A stretch of DNA of 10,393 nucleotides from an uncultured Collinsella sp. Its GTDB lineage: Bacteria > Actinomycetota > Coriobacteriia > Coriobacteriales > Coriobacteriaceae. Under the pieces are notes generated by a model that did not search any database, was not told where the DNA came from, and saw only the letters and a program-made list of their open reading frames with translations. A program made the position numbers and the translations under genes. Numbering within the stretch: position 1 is the first letter of the stretch; the number at the start of each line of letters is the position of its first letter. The DNA lies in assembly GCA_902494585.1 (NCBI GenBank), contig CABUUD010000062.1, positions 1 to 10,393 of the forward strand. Direction: 5' to 3'. Positions 1 through 6,036 of this stretch are shown piece after piece.

Positions 1-288
1 CAGGCGCCGACTGCCGTGCTTGCGGCAAATGACCAGATGGCGCTGGGCGTTATCGCCGCGCTCGAGAACGCGGGCCTGTCCGTGCCCGACGACGTGAGCG
101 TGGTTGGTATCGACGACGCACTCGAGGGACTTGTTCCTCACAATCGGCTGACGACGCTGCGATTTGATTTGCGCGGTGTCGGTAAGCTTGCGTTTGAGGC
201 GGCGATTGGAGAGAGCTCGTCTATCGAGGCGATTCATGTGCCGAGTACGCTGGTCGAACGCTCGACTGTTAGGGACATACGGGGTTAG
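1..288 (+). CDS. LacI-family transcriptional regulator, C-terminal fragment (5' end outside window)
   Basis: The reading frame is open from base 1 and stops at TAG 286-288, so the true start lies upstream. The visible 95 residues are the end of a periplasmic-binding-protein-like effector domain. They show the family's AANDQMALG segment, then VPDDVSVVGIDD, then RLTTLRFD, and close on LVERSTVRDIRG. The full-length regulator at 4195-5199 has the matching blocks ASNDAMAYG, VPQDVSVVGVDD, RLTTVRFD and LVEGDTVRDVR, so the two are clearly paralogues. The DNA-binding domain is not visible, so target and ligand cannot be judged. The gene converges on lacG. Family assignment is secure; a role in lactose or another sugar is inference from position only. 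Confidence 0.9.
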   Translation, partial: QAPTAVLAANDQMALGVIAALENAGLSVPDDVSVVGIDDALEGLVPHNRLTTLRFDLRGVGKLAFEAAIGESSSIEAIHVPSTLVERSTVRDIRG

Positions 289-298
289 GTCCTACTCC

Positions 299-358
299 GT
301 TTGTCTCGATTTGTAACAGGTAGACGGTCAAAAGCGGGCTACGTGTTACAGATTTAGA
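299..358. repeat. Inverted repeat unit A of a tandem pair
   Basis: Left arm 299-318 is GTTTGTCTCGATTTGTAACA. The right arm, 344-358, starts TGTTACAGATTTAGA and matches the reverse complement of the left arm at 12 of 15 positions. The loop is 25 nt (319-343). Unit B begins exactly 81 bp downstream with the same arm and loop lengths. This is a non-coding convergent intergenic region. Confidence 0.75.
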
Positions 359-379
359 TTCTTCGGAAAGAGCAATCCT

Positions 380-444
380 GTTCGTCTCAATCTGTAACAG
401 CTAGGACCAAAAAACTCGGCCAGATGTTACAGATCGAGACAAAC
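380..444. repeat. Inverted repeat unit B of a tandem pair
   Basis: Left arm 380-399 (GTTCGTCTCAATCTGTAACA) and right arm 425-444 are inverted copies with 18 of 20 positions matching, around a 25-nt loop (400-424). The right arm also matches the left arm of unit A at 19 of 20 positions in inverted orientation, so alternative long-range pairing is possible. No T-tract follows either side, so it does not look like a simple terminator. It resembles dispersed short palindromic repeats, but the copy number cannot be seen here. Confidence 0.8.
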
Positions 445-460
445 GGCTCCCGACCAGCCC

Positions 461-509
461 AAAAACAAAAAGACCGGGGGCGGCGCGCCGTGTGACGTGC
501 CGCCCCCGG
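461..509 (-). terminator. Rho-independent terminator of the lacE-lacG transcript
   Basis: A perfect 11-bp GC stem joins 474-484 (CCGGGGGCGGC) to 499-509, with a 14-nt loop. Read on the - strand it is followed by TCT, then TTTT, G and TTTTT (473 down to 461). It lies 46 bp past the lacG stop codon, which fits the end of the leftward operon. Confidence 0.88.
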
Positions 510-555
510 CTGAGAAATGGGGACAGGTTGTGTGAGCGGGCAACCCCGCCAGCCA

Positions 556-1995
556 CTAGTCCAGACGACGGGTCTGCGCCACGTGCTTGTACCAGTAGGC
601 GCTTGCCTTGGGCGTGCGCTTCTGGGTTTCAAAGTCAACGTAAAAGAAGCCGTAACGCTTGTTGTAGCCATTGGTCCAGGAGAACTGATCCTGCAGGCTC
701 CACAGAAAGTAGCCGCCCACGTTGACGCCCACCTCCATGGCCTTGAGCAGCCAACGCAGGTGCTGCTCGATGTAGTCGATGCGCGGCTGGTCGTCCACAA
801 AACCGTCCTTGTAGGGGTCCTTGTAGCCCATGCCGTTCTCGGTGATGAAGATCTGCTTGTAGTTGGGGTAGCGCTGTTTAATGTAGACGAGCAGATCGAA
901 CAGGCCCTCGGGATAGATGATCCAGTCCCAGTCGGTGGTGGGGATGCCGGGCTTGTTCACATGCTCGCCAATGCCCTTGACGCGCCAGCGACCGGTGCCC
1001 TTCTCGCCCGTACCGTTGTGGTGCAGGTCGTTCTCGCCATCGTAAGCCTTCAAAAAACGGCACTGATAGTTGTTAACGCCCAGGTAGTCGTTGTAGAGCG
1101 CTGCCTCGCGCATAATCTCGAGGTCCTCGTCCAAGATCTCGATGGTGCCGCCCGAGACGGCAGCCAGGCGGTTGGCGCACTCGAGGGTGTCGGGGGCATA
1201 CTCGCCGCGGAACGTCGCGTCGAGCAAAAACTGGTTTTGCAGCACGTGCTCGTTGTTGGCGGCTTTGATGTCGGCGGGGTCGTTCTCGTTGAGCGGGTAC
1301 TTAAACTCCAGCGACTGGATGACGCCGATTTTGCCCTTAAAGCCGCCGTTGTGGAAGGCCAGCACGGCCTTGGCGTGGGCGAGCATCATGTTGTGCTCGC
1401 ACTGGAAGGCCTCGGCCAGATGCGCCTTGACGCCACCGGGGAAGGTGCCCTCGATGTAGGTGTTGGAGGCGTCGGCCCAGATCTCGTTAAAGGTGAACCA
1501 GTAGGTCACCTGGTCGGCGTACTCCTTAAAGCAGAAGGTGGCAAAGTCCACAAAGGCGTCGATGGTCTCGCGGTTGAGGAAGTCGCCCTTCTCAAAGAGG
1601 GGAAGCGGCGTGTCAAAGTGATGCAGCGTGACGAACGGCTCAACGTGGTGCTTGTGGCACTCGGCGAAGAGATCGTGGTAGAACTGGACGCCCTCGGGGT
1701 TGATTTCGCCGGTGCCGTTGGGGAAGATGCGGCTCCAGGCGATGGAGAGGCGAATGCCGTTGATGCCGAACTCCTCGCACAGCTCCAGGTCGACAGGGTA
1801 CTGGTTGTAGAAGTCCGAAGCGGGATCGGGGGAGAAGCGCCCCTGGGCCTCCAGAAAGTCGTCCCAGGCAACCTTGCCCTTACCGTGAGTGCGGGTCTCG
1901 CCCTCTACCTGGTAGGCAGCGGTGGCGCCGCCAAAGACAAAGTCCTCGGGAAACTGCGCGGGCGGGTTGGTGACGCTAGCAGGATTAACGGACAT
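556..1995 (-). CDS. lacG: 6-phospho-beta-galactosidase, glycoside hydrolase family 1
   Basis: This cytoplasmic enzyme hydrolyses lactose 6-phosphate, the product of the lactose PTS, to glucose and galactose 6-phosphate. At 479 residues it is close to the usual family length. The GH1 (beta/alpha)8 fold opens with FVFGGATAAYQVEG (19-32). The acid/base is Glu171 in TFNE and the nucleophile is Glu386 in ITENG. The phosphate-binding residues known from Lactococcus LacG are present near the end: Ser439, Lys446 and Tyr448 within FSWTNGYNKRYG. Trp440 after that serine is typical of galactose-specific enzymes; 6-phospho-beta-glucosidases usually carry a small residue there. The ATG at 1995 has only a weak upstream GGA. 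The gene lies 66 bp downstream of lacE on the same strand, separated by a hairpin, and ends at a strong terminator. Activity on cellobiose 6-phosphate cannot be fully excluded. Confidence 0.93.
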   Translation of the reverse strand: MSVNPASVTNPPAQFPEDFVFGGATAAYQVEGETRTHGKGKVAWDDFLEAQGRFSPDPASDFYNQYPVDLELCEEFGINGIRLSIAWSRIFPNGTGEINPEGVQFYHDLFAECHKHHVEPFVTLHHFDTPLPLFEKGDFLNRETIDAFVDFATFCFKEYADQVTYWFTFNEIWADASNTYIEGTFPGGVKAHLAEAFQCEHNMMLAHAKAVLAFHNGGFKGKIGVIQSLEFKYPLNENDPADIKAANNEHVLQNQFLLDATFRGEYAPDTLECANRLAAVSGGTIEILDEDLEIMREAALYNDYLGVNNYQCRFLKAYDGENDLHHNGTGEKGTGRWRVKGIGEHVNKPGIPTTDWDWIIYPEGLFDLLVYIKQRYPNYKQIFITENGMGYKDPYKDGFVDDQPRIDYIEQHLRWLLKAMEVGVNVGGYFLWSLQDQFSWTNGYNKRYGFFYVDFETQKRTPKASAYWYKHVAQTRRLD

Positions 1996-2018
1996 GATGA
2001 TCCAATCGTCTAAATCGA

Positions 2019-2052
2019 AGGGCCAGCCGGTCTTGGATGGTCGGCTGGCCCT
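2019..2052 (-). other. Intercistronic hairpin between lacE and lacG
   Basis: A perfect 11-bp stem joins 2019-2029 (core GGGCCAGCCG) to 2042-2052, around a 12-nt loop. It sits just after the lacE stop codon and 24 bp before the lacG start. On the - strand no T-run follows, so it is unlikely to be a full terminator. A processing site, mRNA-stabilising structure or partial attenuator setting the lacE:lacG ratio is plausible, but this is inference. Confidence 0.7.
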
Positions 2053-2061
2053 GGGCGTTAC

Positions 2062-3837
2062 TTACTTCGAAAGTTGCTCACTCACGAAGGCGAGAGACTT
2101 GTCGCCGTTCTGGGAGAGCTCGATGTACTGCTTGCCACGGCAGGCGACGCACTTGTTGCCCACGCGCTCACAGTCCTTCTGCAGGTCGGCCAGGTAGCTT
2201 GCGGCCTGCGGGGCCAGGACGACCAGGTCAAAGTCGGGGAGCATGTCCACGTGGTTGCCATAGGCCTCGGCAGCGGTCTCGAGGTTAATGCCGCGCTCCT
2301 TGGCGGCCTTGGCCAGCGCGTTGGCGAGCAGGCCCGAGGTTCCGCCGCCCTGGCAGAGCACGAGCACGCGCTTGCCGTTGAGGTCGCTGGCGGTCGTTGT
2401 CTCGGCAGCGGGTGCTGCGGAAGCGGCGGGGGAGTCGGCCTTCACGGCCTCGGCAGCAGCGCCGGCGGCAACGCTCTTGGCGTCAGCCTTGCCCTGGAAG
2501 GCATCGTTGAGCTTGGCGGTCTTCTCGGCGTTCTTGGCGGCGAGCTCCTCCTCGGAAATCTCGGCCTCCTCGGCGCACTTCTGGGCGTCATAGGCACGGA
2601 AGAACGGGTAGTACAGAACGAAGTCGACGACCAGGATAAGGGCGAGCATCACAAAAGCGAGCGGCTGGAAGCCCAGGCCCATGATGGTGCCGATGGGGCC
2701 GGGGACGGTCCAAGGCAGGGTGTACATAAAGCCGTTCATGCCCAAGAAGTCGATAAAGATCTTGAGGATCCAGATGTTGGCGATCGGGGCAAAGACAAAC
2801 GGGACAAAGAAGACGGGGTTGAGCACGATGGGCGCGGCGAACAGCAGCGGCTCGTTGACGGCAAAGCAGACGGGGACGATGGCGGCCTTACCGACGGCGC
2901 GCATCTCCTGAGACTTGGCCAGGAAGCAGAACATAAAGACCAGGACGAGCGTGGCGCCGGTGCCGCCCATGCAGACGACGAAGTACTGGGCACCCTGGGT
3001 CAGGACAGCGGAAGCGTGCTGGCCGGCCTGGAACGCAGCCAGGTTGTCGGTCATGTTGGCAACGAGGGCGGCGGCGATGGCGGGCTCGACGATCGAGGGG
3101 CCGTGGACGCCCACGAACCAGAAGAGGCTCATAGCGCCGTAGATCACAGCGAGGCCGATGTAGCCGTCGGCAGCGGTGAACAGGGGCTGGAACACCTGGA
3201 TGACGCCCTGGGCAAAGCAGAAGCCAAAAGCAGCGCGGAAGGCGATGTCAAAGACCCAAAAGACGGTGATGCAGACGGAGAAGGGGATGATGTCCTTAAA
3301 GGTCTGCGAGATGTTGGGCGGAACCTGCTCGGGCATCTTGACGGTGATGTTGCGCTTAATGAAGAACTTGTAGATGATGCCGGTCACAAACGCAGCGATA
3401 AAGGCGGTCAGCAGGCCTTTGGAACCAAGGTAGGTGGTGTTGAAGCCGCTGGCAGCGTCCGTGGCGATCGTGTCGCTCGAAAGGAGCAAGAAGCCGATGA
3501 TGGCCGCGCACATGCACGAGATGAAGTTGATCTGGTTGTTCTTGGGCAGATCGCGGTTCTGAGCGTCGGCGAAGTGCTTGGCCGTGGTGGCGGCACAGGC
3601 GATGGCCAGGATGCCCATGGAGTAGTTGTAGCACTTCCATAGGGCGTTGTTGATGTCATCGGGCCAGTAGAAACCCCAGATATTGGGAACCGAGGCTACC
3701 AGGCAGAAGATGGACGAGAAGATGATGATGGGGATGACGGAGATAAAACCGTCGCGGATCGCCTTGAGGTACTTGTTGCGGGCGATCGCGTTGAAAAAGG
3801 GCTGCCCCTTTTCGATGATGGCGATGAGTTGCTCCAT
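2062..3837 (-). CDS. lacE: PTS lactose-specific transporter subunit EIICB
   Basis: This membrane permease takes up lactose and phosphorylates it to lactose 6-phosphate, receiving phosphate from LacF. It has 591 residues, slightly longer than lactococcal LacE at about 568 (from memory). The N-terminal EIIC domain (about 1-415) contains many hydrophobic segments, for example 29-50, 107-121, 142-160, 182-200, 285-306, 317-350 and 384-412. It carries the sugar-site motifs GVHGPSIVEP with His245 and NEPLLF with Glu329, matching the histidine and glutamate known in the related ChbC structure. A charged, alanine-rich linker (about 420-487) joins the C-terminal EIIB domain, whose phosphocysteine is Cys495 in VLVLCQGGGTSG. 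The longer linker is the only oddity. The ATG at 3837 is preceded by AGGAG (3848-3844) at 6-nt spacing. The gene is first in the leftward lacE-lacG operon, divergent from the LacI-type regulator. Cellobiose specificity is possible but less likely beside lacG and lacAB. Confidence 0.94.
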   Translation of the reverse strand: MEQLIAIIEKGQPFFNAIARNKYLKAIRDGFISVIPIIIFSSIFCLVASVPNIWGFYWPDDINNALWKCYNYSMGILAIACAATTAKHFADAQNRDLPKNNQINFISCMCAAIIGFLLLSSDTIATDAASGFNTTYLGSKGLLTAFIAAFVTGIIYKFFIKRNITVKMPEQVPPNISQTFKDIIPFSVCITVFWVFDIAFRAAFGFCFAQGVIQVFQPLFTAADGYIGLAVIYGAMSLFWFVGVHGPSIVEPAIAAALVANMTDNLAAFQAGQHASAVLTQGAQYFVVCMGGTGATLVLVFMFCFLAKSQEMRAVGKAAIVPVCFAVNEPLLFAAPIVLNPVFFVPFVFAPIANIWILKIFIDFLGMNGFMYTLPWTVPGPIGTIMGLGFQPLAFVMLALILVVDFVLYYPFFRAYDAQKCAEEAEISEEELAAKNAEKTAKLNDAFQGKADAKSVAAGAAAEAVKADSPAASAAPAAETTTASDLNGKRVLVLCQGGGTSGLLANALAKAAKERGINLETAAEAYGNHVDMLPDFDLVVLAPQAASYLADLQKDCERVGNKCVACRGKQYIELSQNGDKSLAFVSEQLSK

Positions 3838-3870
3838 GCAAAGCTCCTAAGAGTCGGTGGGTTGGCAACG

Positions 3871-3898
3871 ATGGTAGCTTTTGACGTTTGGTTGCCAA
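3871..3898 (-). promoter_or_regulatory. Candidate promoter of lacE-lacG
   Basis: On the - strand, TTGGCA (3898-3893; 5 of 6 to the -35 consensus) and TACCAT (3876-3871; 4 of 6 to the -10) are separated by 16 bp. Transcription would start near 3864, giving a leader of about 27 nt that contains the AGGAG ribosome binding site. Operator O1 overlaps the upstream edge of the -35 box. A half-site GGCAACG (+ strand 3864-3870) falls on the predicted start. Confidence 0.5.
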
Positions 3899-3918
3899 AA
3901 TGTTGACGTTGCCATTTT
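3897..3918. promoter_or_regulatory. LacI-type operator O1, overlapping the lacE -35 box
   Basis: The 18-bp core AATGTTGACGTTGCCATT (3899-3916) is an imperfect palindrome centred on CG (3907/3908), the usual layout of LacI-family operators. The palindrome extends to AAAATG...CATTTT at 3897-3918. Its core matches the reverse complement of O2 at 17 of 18 positions. Binding here should interfere with lacE transcription. Confidence 0.72.
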
Positions 3919-4018
3919 GCGACACAAAATAAGACGCGAACCGATGGCCCCTGTGCCTGTGGACCGTCGATTCCTTGCGCGTAAACGTTTGAGCCGCCCG
4001 GTGGCTCTGTGTTTGCAC

Positions 4019-4036
4019 AATGGCAACGTTAACATT
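4019..4036. promoter_or_regulatory. LacI-type operator O2
   Basis: AATGGCAACGTTAACATT is an imperfect palindrome (7 of 9 per half) centred on CG at 4027/4028. It lies 120 bp from the O1 centre and 145 bp from the O3 centre, between the two divergent genes. It is near no recognisable -10 box, so a looping or auxiliary role is plausible. Confidence 0.7.
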
Positions 4037-4122
4037 TGGTCGACAAAAGCTGTTCGGGGAAGCAAAAATGTCGGTGAACGGTAGGTTTTGGGTGGTGAGC
4101 GTATGGTGGGGGAGGCGTTGGA

Positions 4123-4128
4123 TATACT
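4123..4128 (+). promoter_or_regulatory. Candidate -10 box of the LacI-family regulator gene
   Basis: TATACT lies 66 bp before the regulator's ATG. No convincing -35 box is found 16-18 bp upstream, so the assignment rests on the -10 box alone. The same TATACTT string occurs before the membrane-protein gene at 5993. O3 lies about 36 bp downstream, inside the predicted leader. Confidence 0.4.
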
Positions 4129-4163
4129 TGAAGGCGTTAAAAATGACTGCGTAGGGTGTCACC

Positions 4164-4181
4164 AATGGCATCGTTGACATA
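4164..4181. promoter_or_regulatory. LacI-type operator O3, in the leader of the regulator gene
   Basis: AATGGCATCGTTGACATA matches O2 at 15 of 18 positions in the same orientation. It ends 13 bp before the regulator's start codon. This position suggests autoregulation by blocking elongation or initiation. The TTGACA within it is better read as part of this operator than as a -35 box, because no -10 box follows. Confidence 0.6.
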
Positions 4182-4194
4182 GAAAGATCGACCT

Positions 4195-5199
4195 ATGGCC
4201 GCTGTTAAAAAATCGGTATCCGTTAAGGATGTGGCGCGTCTCGCGGGCGTCTCGGAACAGACGGTCTCGCGCACCGTTCACGATTCGCCCAGCGTGCGCC
4301 CCGAGACCAAGGAGCGCGTGCGTGCCGCCATGCGCGAGCTGGGGTATCGCCCCAATTTTGCCGGTCGATCGCTGCGTCGCGGTAAGTTTAAGACCGTCGG
4401 CGTCGCCATGTTCAATATTACCGGCACCGGCAACCTCGACCGTATGGAGGGCTTTGCCGCCGCCGCCGATAAGCACGGCTATGCCATCACTCTCACTAAA
4501 GTAGACGGGCATCCGTATACCCTCGAGGGCGCATCGTCGCGCATGAGCGCACTGCCGGTGGACGGCATGGTTGTGATTATGAACCGCATGCCGGCGGACT
4601 TTGGCACCTTTGAGCCGCTGCCCGGTATGCAGACGGTGCTCGTTACCATGCTGGAGCACCCGCTCTGTTCAACGGTCGATAACGACCAGTTCGATTGCTC
4701 GCGCCAAGTGGTCGAGTACTTGCTGGGGCAGGGGCACAAGACCGTGCACTTTATCTCGTGTCCCGAGCGCTCGCTTTCGGGCATGCGGCGCGAGGAAGGC
4801 TGGCGCGAGACATTGCGTGCGCATGGCATCGAGCCACCGCAGCTCGTGCGCGGCGACTGGACAGCGCAGAGTGGATATGCTGCCGGTCAGGCTCTGGCGG
4901 ACGATCCGACCTGTACGGCCATTTATGCTTCCAACGATGCCATGGCATATGGCTGCATCCGTGGGCTCGAGTCGCGCGGGAAGCGCGTGCCCCAGGACGT
5001 AAGCGTGGTGGGTGTTGACGATAGTTTGGGCGATATCGTGCCCGATCGTCGCCTGACCACGGTGCGCTTTGACAACAAACGCGTCGGCATGTGGGCGGTC
5101 GACAAGATTGCCGGCGCCGAGGGCACTGCACCCGGTGTGGAGCACATGCTGTTTCCGGGCGTGCTCGTCGAGGGCGATACGGTGCGCGATGTACGCTAG
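4195..5199 (+). CDS. LacI-family transcriptional regulator, probable local lac repressor
   Basis: A cytoplasmic DNA-binding regulator of 334 residues, normal family length. The N-terminal helix-turn-helix runs from about 8 to 30 (VKDVARLAGVSEQTVSR), followed by VRPETKERVRAAMRELGYRPN (34-54) and the hinge with the minor-groove leucine at Leu60 (RSLRRG). Residues from about 65 to the end form the sugar-binding core with ASNDAMAYG, DVSVVGVDD and LTTVRFD. The ATG at 4195 has only a weak GAAAGA upstream, but the N-terminal motif fixes the start within a few codons. The gene is divergent from lacE and followed after 214 bp by lacF. Three copies of one CG-centred palindrome around it suggest that it represses lacE and itself. 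Known tagatose-pathway lac operons of Gram-positive cocci use the DeoR-family LacR instead. The inducer is unknown; galactose or tagatose 6-phosphate or a free sugar is possible. Confidence 0.92.
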   Translation: MAAVKKSVSVKDVARLAGVSEQTVSRTVHDSPSVRPETKERVRAAMRELGYRPNFAGRSLRRGKFKTVGVAMFNITGTGNLDRMEGFAAAADKHGYAITLTKVDGHPYTLEGASSRMSALPVDGMVVIMNRMPADFGTFEPLPGMQTVLVTMLEHPLCSTVDNDQFDCSRQVVEYLLGQGHKTVHFISCPERSLSGMRREEGWRETLRAHGIEPPQLVRGDWTAQSGYAAGQALADDPTCTAIYASNDAMAYGCIRGLESRGKRVPQDVSVVGVDDSLGDIVPDRRLTTVRFDNKRVGMWAVDKIAGAEGTAPGVEHMLFPGVLVEGDTVRDVR

Positions 5200-5230
5200 G
5201 GCGCGGGTCTGTTTGGGTTGCCGCTAATTG

Positions 5231-5323
5231 TGTTCGATATTGTTCAGATTGGTTTAAAAACCGTTCACGGGCGAATAGTGACCGTTCATAGCTCAAAATT
5301 ACGTTTTGCGCTGTTCTTTTTTG
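5231..5323 (+). promoter_or_regulatory. lacF leader with helically phased GTTC direct repeats
   Basis: GTTC cores occur at 5232, 5242, 5263 and 5284, that is at spacings of 10, 21 and 21 bp, so all four lie on about the same helix face. The first two make TGTTCGATATTGTTCA (5231-5246). The next two sit in direct repeats of ACCGTTCA (5260-5267 and 5281-5288). A further TGTTCTTTTTTG lies at 5312-5323. The first and last elements recur before lacA. This looks like a binding array for a regulator distinct from the operator-binding LacI protein. No clear promoter boxes were identified. Confidence 0.5.
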
Positions 5324-5413
5324 TTTGAATGTTATTGTTTCTGTCATACACAACGCAGCGCGTATGCCCGGACGCGATGCTCTCCATTGGTTCATATGTG
5401 AAAGGAACGCAAT

Positions 5414-5752
5414 ATGGCAACCAAAGAAGAAATCTCGATGGTTGGATTCGAGATTGTCGCATACGCAGGTGACGCCCAGACCGATCTGCTTGCAGCGCTC
5501 GATGCTGCTCGCGAGGGTGACTTTGAGAAGGCCGAACAGCTGCACAAGGATGCCAGCGATGCACTTATCGGCGCCCACGACACGCAGACCAAGCTGCTTT
5601 CGCAGGAGGCCGGCGGTGGCGAGATGGAGATGACCTTCATCATGGCTCACGCTCAGGACACTCTCATGACCACTATGATCCTGGAGAAGCAGGCCCGCTT
5701 TACCATCGATGCCTACAAGCGCATCGCTGAGCTCGAGGCCAAGCTCGCCTAA
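5414..5752 (+). CDS. lacF: PTS lactose-specific EIIA component
   Basis: A small cytoplasmic phosphocarrier that takes phosphate from HPr and passes it to the EIIB domain of LacE. At 112 residues it has the normal length for the lactose/cellobiose EIIA family, a trimer of three-helix bundles. The phosphorylated residue is His79 in FIMAHAQDTLMTTM. Asp82 in the same motif corresponds to the metal-coordinating aspartate at the trimer centre of lactococcal LacF. The ATG at 5414 is preceded by AAGGAA (5402-5407). The gene stands alone between its own leader and a terminator. It is separated from lacE, which lies on the opposite strand, whereas in streptococcal operons lacF directly precedes lacE. 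Its leader shares motifs with that of lacA. A cellobiose EIIA is the alternative, less likely in this context. Confidence 0.93.
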   Translation: MATKEEISMVGFEIVAYAGDAQTDLLAALDAAREGDFEKAEQLHKDASDALIGAHDTQTKLLSQEAGGGEMEMTFIMAHAQDTLMTTMILEKQARFTIDAYKRIAELEAKLA

Positions 5753-5779
5753 CGAGCCCTCACAACCAAGTTCCCTTCC

Positions 5780-5812
5780 AAAAGCCCTGCCGCACCCGCG
5801 ACAGGGCTTTTT
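5780..5812 (+). terminator. Rho-independent terminator after lacF
   Basis: The stem GCCCTG (5784-5789) / CAGGGC (5802-5807), extended inside by CGC/GCG, is flanked by AAAA on the left and followed by TTTTT (5808-5812). It lies about 30 bp after the lacF stop codon. The A-run on the other side could also stop transcription coming leftward. Confidence 0.9.
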
Positions 5813-5825
5813 CTGTCCTCCTCCA

Positions 5826-5892
5826 AGTTGCGGTGAAATAGGGACTGAATAGGGGCCGGCGGGCGCAAAACAATCCCTATTCCACCGCAACT
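5826..5892. repeat. 67-bp inverted repeat in an intergenic region
   Basis: Arms 5826-5844 (AGTTGCGGTGAAATAGGGA) and 5874-5892 are inverted copies matching at 18 of 19 positions, around a 29-nt loop. No T-tract follows. It lies between the lacF terminator and the promoter of the membrane-protein gene. The form suggests a REP- or MITE-like dispersed element; copies elsewhere in the genome cannot be seen here. Confidence 0.75.
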
Positions 5893-5904
5893 CATCCCGA
5901 GATA

Positions 5905-5949
5905 GTCATTGGGGACGTTCTTAAACGACTGGTCATTGGGGACAGTCTT
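5905..5949. repeat. Two short direct repeats with the core GTCATTGGGGAC
   Basis: Copies at 5905-5922 and 5932-5949 agree at 16 of 18 positions with a 27-bp period. A partial related string, ATGGGGACAGGTTG, occurs at 517-530 beside the repeats after the first LacI gene. This suggests a dispersed short-repeat family. Confidence 0.6.
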
Positions 5950-5992
5950 GGTGCGCTCCGTTCGTCCTCCCGTTCGATTTTTGCTCGGTGGG

Positions 5993-5998
5993 TATACT
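5993..5998 (+). promoter_or_regulatory. Candidate -10 box of the membrane-protein gene
   Basis: TATACT lies 38 bp before the ATG, with TGG just upstream resembling an extended -10. No good -35 box is seen. A strong AGGAGG ribosome binding site follows at 6024-6029. Confidence 0.45.
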
Positions 5999-6036
5999 TC
6001 CATCCGCAATACAGGCCGGAATGAGGAGGTATCCAA

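Noticed and set aside
299..444. Repeat pair considered as a mini CRISPR array
   Set aside because: Repeats alternate in orientation and form inverted pairs with only two units; there are no direct repeats with unique spacers and no cas genes.
517..2013. 498-residue open frame on the + strand opposite lacG
   Set aside because: It mirrors lacG codon bias, is Val/Gly/Leu rich, has no recognisable domain or ribosome binding site and overlaps a clear GH1 gene entirely.
2074..3642. 522-residue open frame on the + strand opposite lacE
   Set aside because: Low-complexity Gly/Asp/Val-rich translation of the antisense of a certain PTS gene; a GC-bias shadow.
3978..3992. GTAAACGTTTGA considered as a catabolite-response (cre) site
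   Set aside because: Only the left half fits the cre consensus and CcpA use is not established here; AAACGTTT may be chance or another weak operator.
4174..4179. TTGACA as a -35 box for the regulator gene
   Set aside because: A -10 box at the right distance would fall inside the coding sequence and is not present; the string is part of operator O3.
4751..5890. 379-residue - strand open frame over the regulator, lacF and intergenic DNA
   Set aside because: It crosses the lacF terminator, an inverted repeat and two certain + strand genes, and shows no domain.
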